A stretch of 64,000 bases of DNA, taken from positions 186,001-250,000 of the forward strand of contig JAZUBQ010000012.1 in NCBI GenBank assembly GCA_045638525.1. Reading direction: 5' to 3'. The DNA comes from SIG452 sp045638525 (GTDB taxonomy: Bacteria; Bacillota; Clostridia; UMGS1840). Below the pieces are notes generated by a model. It worked only from the letters and a program-made list of their open reading frames with translations, was not told the origin of the DNA and ran no database searches. The position numbers and the translations under genes are program-made. Positions 61,918 through 64,000 of the stretch are shown piece after piece; position 1 is the first letter of the stretch; every line of letters starts with the position of its first letter.

Positions 61918-62456
61918 TTTTTTTGTTTTTCTTCTTTTAACAATTTTTTCAAATAAGCAAAGGTTGCATCTTCGCCTTCCTCTTTTAACATGGTAAGCAA
62001 TGTCATCAACAAAGCATCCACCTCAGGGTGAATGATAATCTTATCTCTCCCGTTCTGATAATACGCCAGAGGATGATCGGTGGTGTAAGCCGCTCCCTGA
62101 TAATTTTTGGAGGCAGCAAGACGGTCGCAAAACATTTCTGCCACATACTTTAAGGGCATTTTCATCCCTACAATCCCTTCCTCGGGATTTTGGCTGTAAT
62201 CAATCCAATATTCAAAATGATGCTTATTTCTTCCTTTATGACGAAGCCAGGCGGTAGAGAGACCGGTAGCTCTTCGCTCCTCCGCATTCGGACTGTCGGT
62301 ACCGACATAGTATTTGATACCGGTCCGAAATTCTTTCGGATGATACTTTGACATATCATGGCAAATCCCCTGCCAATAGAGTCCCACACGAAAACAGTGT
62401 TTCATTACCAGAATCTTATGCCGGGTAATGGTTTTAAAGTGTCCAAAAAATTTCAT
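61911..62456 (-). CDS. DUF5662 family protein
   Basis: The 181-residue basic protein opens MKFFGHFKTITRHKILVMKH and contains CHDMSKYHPKEFRTGIKYY and HKGRNKHHFEYWIDY, conserved His/Asp-rich segments of DUF5662 proteins. Closely spaced His and Asp residues suggest metal binding, perhaps an HD-like hydrolase, but no catalytic role is established. Its promoter carries a clear inverted repeat, so a specific repressor is likely. Confidence 0.82.
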   Translation of the reverse strand: MKFFGHFKTITRHKILVMKHCFRVGLYWQGICHDMSKYHPKEFRTGIKYYVGTDSPNAEERRATGLSTAWLRHKGRNKHHFEYWIDYSQNPEEGIVGMKMPLKYVAEMFCDRLAASKNYQGAAYTTDHPLAYYQNGRDKIIIHPEVDALLMTLLTMLKEEGEDATFAYLKKLLKEEKQKNI

Positions 62457-62488
62457 AACGTTATCCTATCTGATTGTTTTTTCTTTCC

Positions 62489-62513
62489 TTACAGTATATC
62501 ACATCTACTGTAA
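62489..62513. promoter_or_regulatory. Inverted repeat (candidate operator) at the DUF5662 promoter
   Basis: A perfect 8-bp inverted repeat TTACAGTA (62489-62496) / TACTGTAA (62506-62513) with a 9-bp spacer overlaps the -10 box and the spacer of the promoter. The symmetry and position suggest an operator for a dimeric repressor. Confidence 0.55.
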
Positions 62514-62522
62514 TAATGTCAA
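62493..62522 (-). promoter_or_regulatory. Sigma-A promoter of the DUF5662 gene
   Basis: On the minus strand TTGACA (62517-62522), an 18-bp spacer and TATACT (62493-62498) with TGA before the -10. Confidence 0.78.
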
Positions 62523-62546
62523 GCAGCAGTGTTATGGATGCAATCT

Positions 62547-64000
62547 CTAAATTGTAAAATCATGGTAATTTAAAATTCCAAGTGCGTATAAAATACCAAA
62601 ATACAAAAGAAGCGACACCCCTATGCTCCCCAATACCGAAAACGGTACTAAAATTTTAGATGCTAGCATAGAAATCGCAATAACTCCTGTAGGAAACACA
62701 ATCCAGGAAAAAGGTGCCAATGTGAAATCAGTATGCTTCATCAGCTTCAAAATACTTAGTGTCCCATTCAAAATTTCGCTGAAAAAAATCACCATCAGAT
62801 AACCTTTGATATGAAATACAGGCAACAGATTCCAAAGAAGAACAATTCCCGTCAGAGAATCGACAATGTTAATTCTGACCACTGCCACCTGACAGTCAAT
62901 CCCTTTTAAAACCGCATCCACAATGTCATCCAAATACATAATCACAACAAGCGGAGCCAACAACTTCAAATAAAAGGAAATCCCGGCATTTTGATATAAT
63001 ATCACACATAAATCCTTGGCATATAGAAATAAAATCCCACCAACAGCAACAGCAAAAATCAAAGTAACTTTGAAAATTCTTGATAAAATTTCTTTGAGAG
63101 AATCCATCTGTTTTAATGTATATTTTTCTGTAATTTCCGGTACCAAAAGCGAAGAAAACGCCGCCAGAATCACTTGAGGAAACAAAAGAACAGGAAACAC
63201 CATTCCATTGACAACACCATATTGCACCATTGCATTTTTAACACCGGATTGGTTCATTCTTGCAGGAACCATCAGTTGTTTGACCGAAGAAAGTCCGGAA
63301 CGAAGATAAGAACTTAATGCAATGGGAACAGAGAATCCAAACAATTTTTTCCACTGTCCACAAGGTTGTTTTTTGGATTTAACAACTCGAAACTCCAAAC
63401 GGGTTAAAATCCATAAATAGCAAAAACAAAAAATTTCAGAGATAGTTCCGCCAATCACCAAAGCACATAAAGTTGCAGTAAGGCCTCGTGGCAAAAAAAC
63501 AATCAGCAACAAAACTGTGGCTCCGATTTTCAAAAGCTGTTCCAGAATTTGTCCCAAAGCGGTTTTATAAACCTTTCGTCTGGCGGTAAAATAGCCTGAT
63601 AATGCAGAGGATACCGACAAAAATGGTAATCCGATTGCCAATATGTATAAAGGAAGGTGTGTAATCTCCCCTCCAAAACAAACTTTAACCAAAAATGGTG
63701 CAGAAAAAAACAACAAAACTGCAGCCAACAAGCTAAAAAACAGGCAATAACAAATCCCCTTTTTCAGCATTGCACGAATATTAGCTTCATTTCCCAAGGC
63801 AATTTCTTCTGAAATCAGCTTGGTCATCGTCAGTCCGATTCCTGAGGTAGCAAGTGTTACCGCAAAGAAATACACCGATAAAACCAAATGAAAAATCCCC
63901 ATCGCTTCTGCTCCGATTGTGTTGGAAAGATATACCGAAAACCCAAGCTGCAAACTTCGGAGCAAAAACGATGTGCCTGTGAGAATTGCCATATTGATAA
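62547..64000 (-). CDS. SpoVB/MurJ-like polysaccharide flippase (5' end may lie outside the window)
   Basis: The reading frame stays open to the right edge; the first ATG in the window (63992) gives 481 residues, and typical SpoVB proteins begin ~10-15 residues earlier, so the true start probably lies beyond. About fourteen transmembrane helices are predicted, with the family motif NTIGAEAMGIFHLVLSVYFF and TSGIGLTMTKLISEE. SpoVB proteins move lipid-linked wall precursors during spore cortex synthesis, while other members act in capsule or wall polymer export. Which applies here is not decided. Confidence 0.85.
   Translation of the reverse strand, partial: INMAILTGTSFLLRSLQLGFSVYLSNTIGAEAMGIFHLVLSVYFFAVTLATSGIGLTMTKLISEEIALGNEANIRAMLKKGICYCLFFSLLAAVLLFFSAPFLVKVCFGGEITHLPLYILAIGLPFLSVSSALSGYFTARRKVYKTALGQILEQLLKIGATVLLLIVFLPRGLTATLCALVIGGTISEIFCFCYLWILTRLEFRVVKSKKQPCGQWKKLFGFSVPIALSSYLRSGLSSVKQLMVPARMNQSGVKNAMVQYGVVNGMVFPVLLFPQVILAAFSSLLVPEITEKYTLKQMDSLKEILSRIFKVTLIFAVAVGGILFLYAKDLCVILYQNAGISFYLKLLAPLVVIMYLDDIVDAVLKGIDCQVAVVRINIVDSLTGIVLLWNLLPVFHIKGYLMVIFFSEILNGTLSILKLMKHTDFTLAPFSWIVFPTGVIAISMLASKILVPFSVLGSIGVSLLLYFGILYALGILNYHDFTI

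Overview
The window comes from a low-GC, anaerobic, endospore-forming clostridial chromosome, probably an uncultured gut-type member of the class Clostridia. The sequence supports this with sporulation genes (spoIVA, a spoVB-like gene), pyruvate formate-lyase with its activase, a ferredoxin-dependent 2-oxoacid oxidoreductase, S-layer-homology (SLH) surface proteins, and the firmicute operon order yqhY-nusB-xseA-xseB-ispA-dxs-tlyA-argR-recN. No rRNA, tRNA, CRISPR array, IS element or complete prophage was recognised.

Layout. 1-1.6 kb: 3' part of a lipoteichoic-acid-synthase-like gene, convergent with spoIVA (1.6-3.1 kb). 3.2-11.7 kb: three consecutive secreted-protein genes, namely a 1499-residue multidomain M23 peptidase, a lipoprotein, and an SLH-anchored protein with a caspase/gingipain-like (clan CD) core. 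11.8-28.1 kb: a long minus-strand block. It starts at a yqhY (Asp23) promoter near 28.2 kb and carries nusB, xseA, xseB, ispA, a divergent-PAP2 gene, a large structured non-coding region, oapA, dxs, tlyA, nadK, argR, recN, an RseC-like gene, a P-loop ATPase, the four-subunit oxidoreductase, lysA and trxA. The gene-free stretch between the PAP2 gene and oapA (about 23.6-24.5 kb) matches the known position of OLE RNA, and the next gene encodes its membrane partner OapA. 28.4-32.1 kb: a sugar ABC transporter of the RbsA/RbsC/RbsB type. 32.1-33.7 kb: an isolated phage-tail-like gene pair. 33.7-38.1 kb: a small transporter, pflA-pflB and a DUF421 protein. 38.2-42.2 kb: an SLH protein, glmM, a heavy-metal-associated protein and an rRNA methyltransferase. 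42.2-47.3 kb (minus): AI-2E-family permease, SDR, mutY, NlpC/P60 hydrolase and a sugar nucleotidyltransferase. 47.4-51.7 kb: a nucleotidyltransferase/phosphomannomutase-like fusion that appears to have lost both active sites, then a Y-family polymerase with a YolD-like partner. 51.8-58.6 kb: the complete F-type ATP synthase operon. 58.7-61.8 kb: two tandem PHP phosphatase paralogues and an M20 dipeptidase. 61.9-64.0 kb (minus): a DUF5662 gene and a SpoVB-like flippase cut by the window edge.

The most notable points are the OLE RNA/OapA locus inside the isoprenoid and DNA-repair operon, the apparent double pseudoenzyme at 47.5 kb, the c subunit with two carboxylates (Na+-type) combined with an epsilon subunit lacking its C-terminal domain, the SLH-anchored clan CD peptidase, and the orphan tail-fibre pair. 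Many genes have clear sigma-A promoters, often with an extended -10 (TGn), and well-formed intrinsic terminators. Several true starts are TTG codons chosen by their Shine-Dalgarno spacing.
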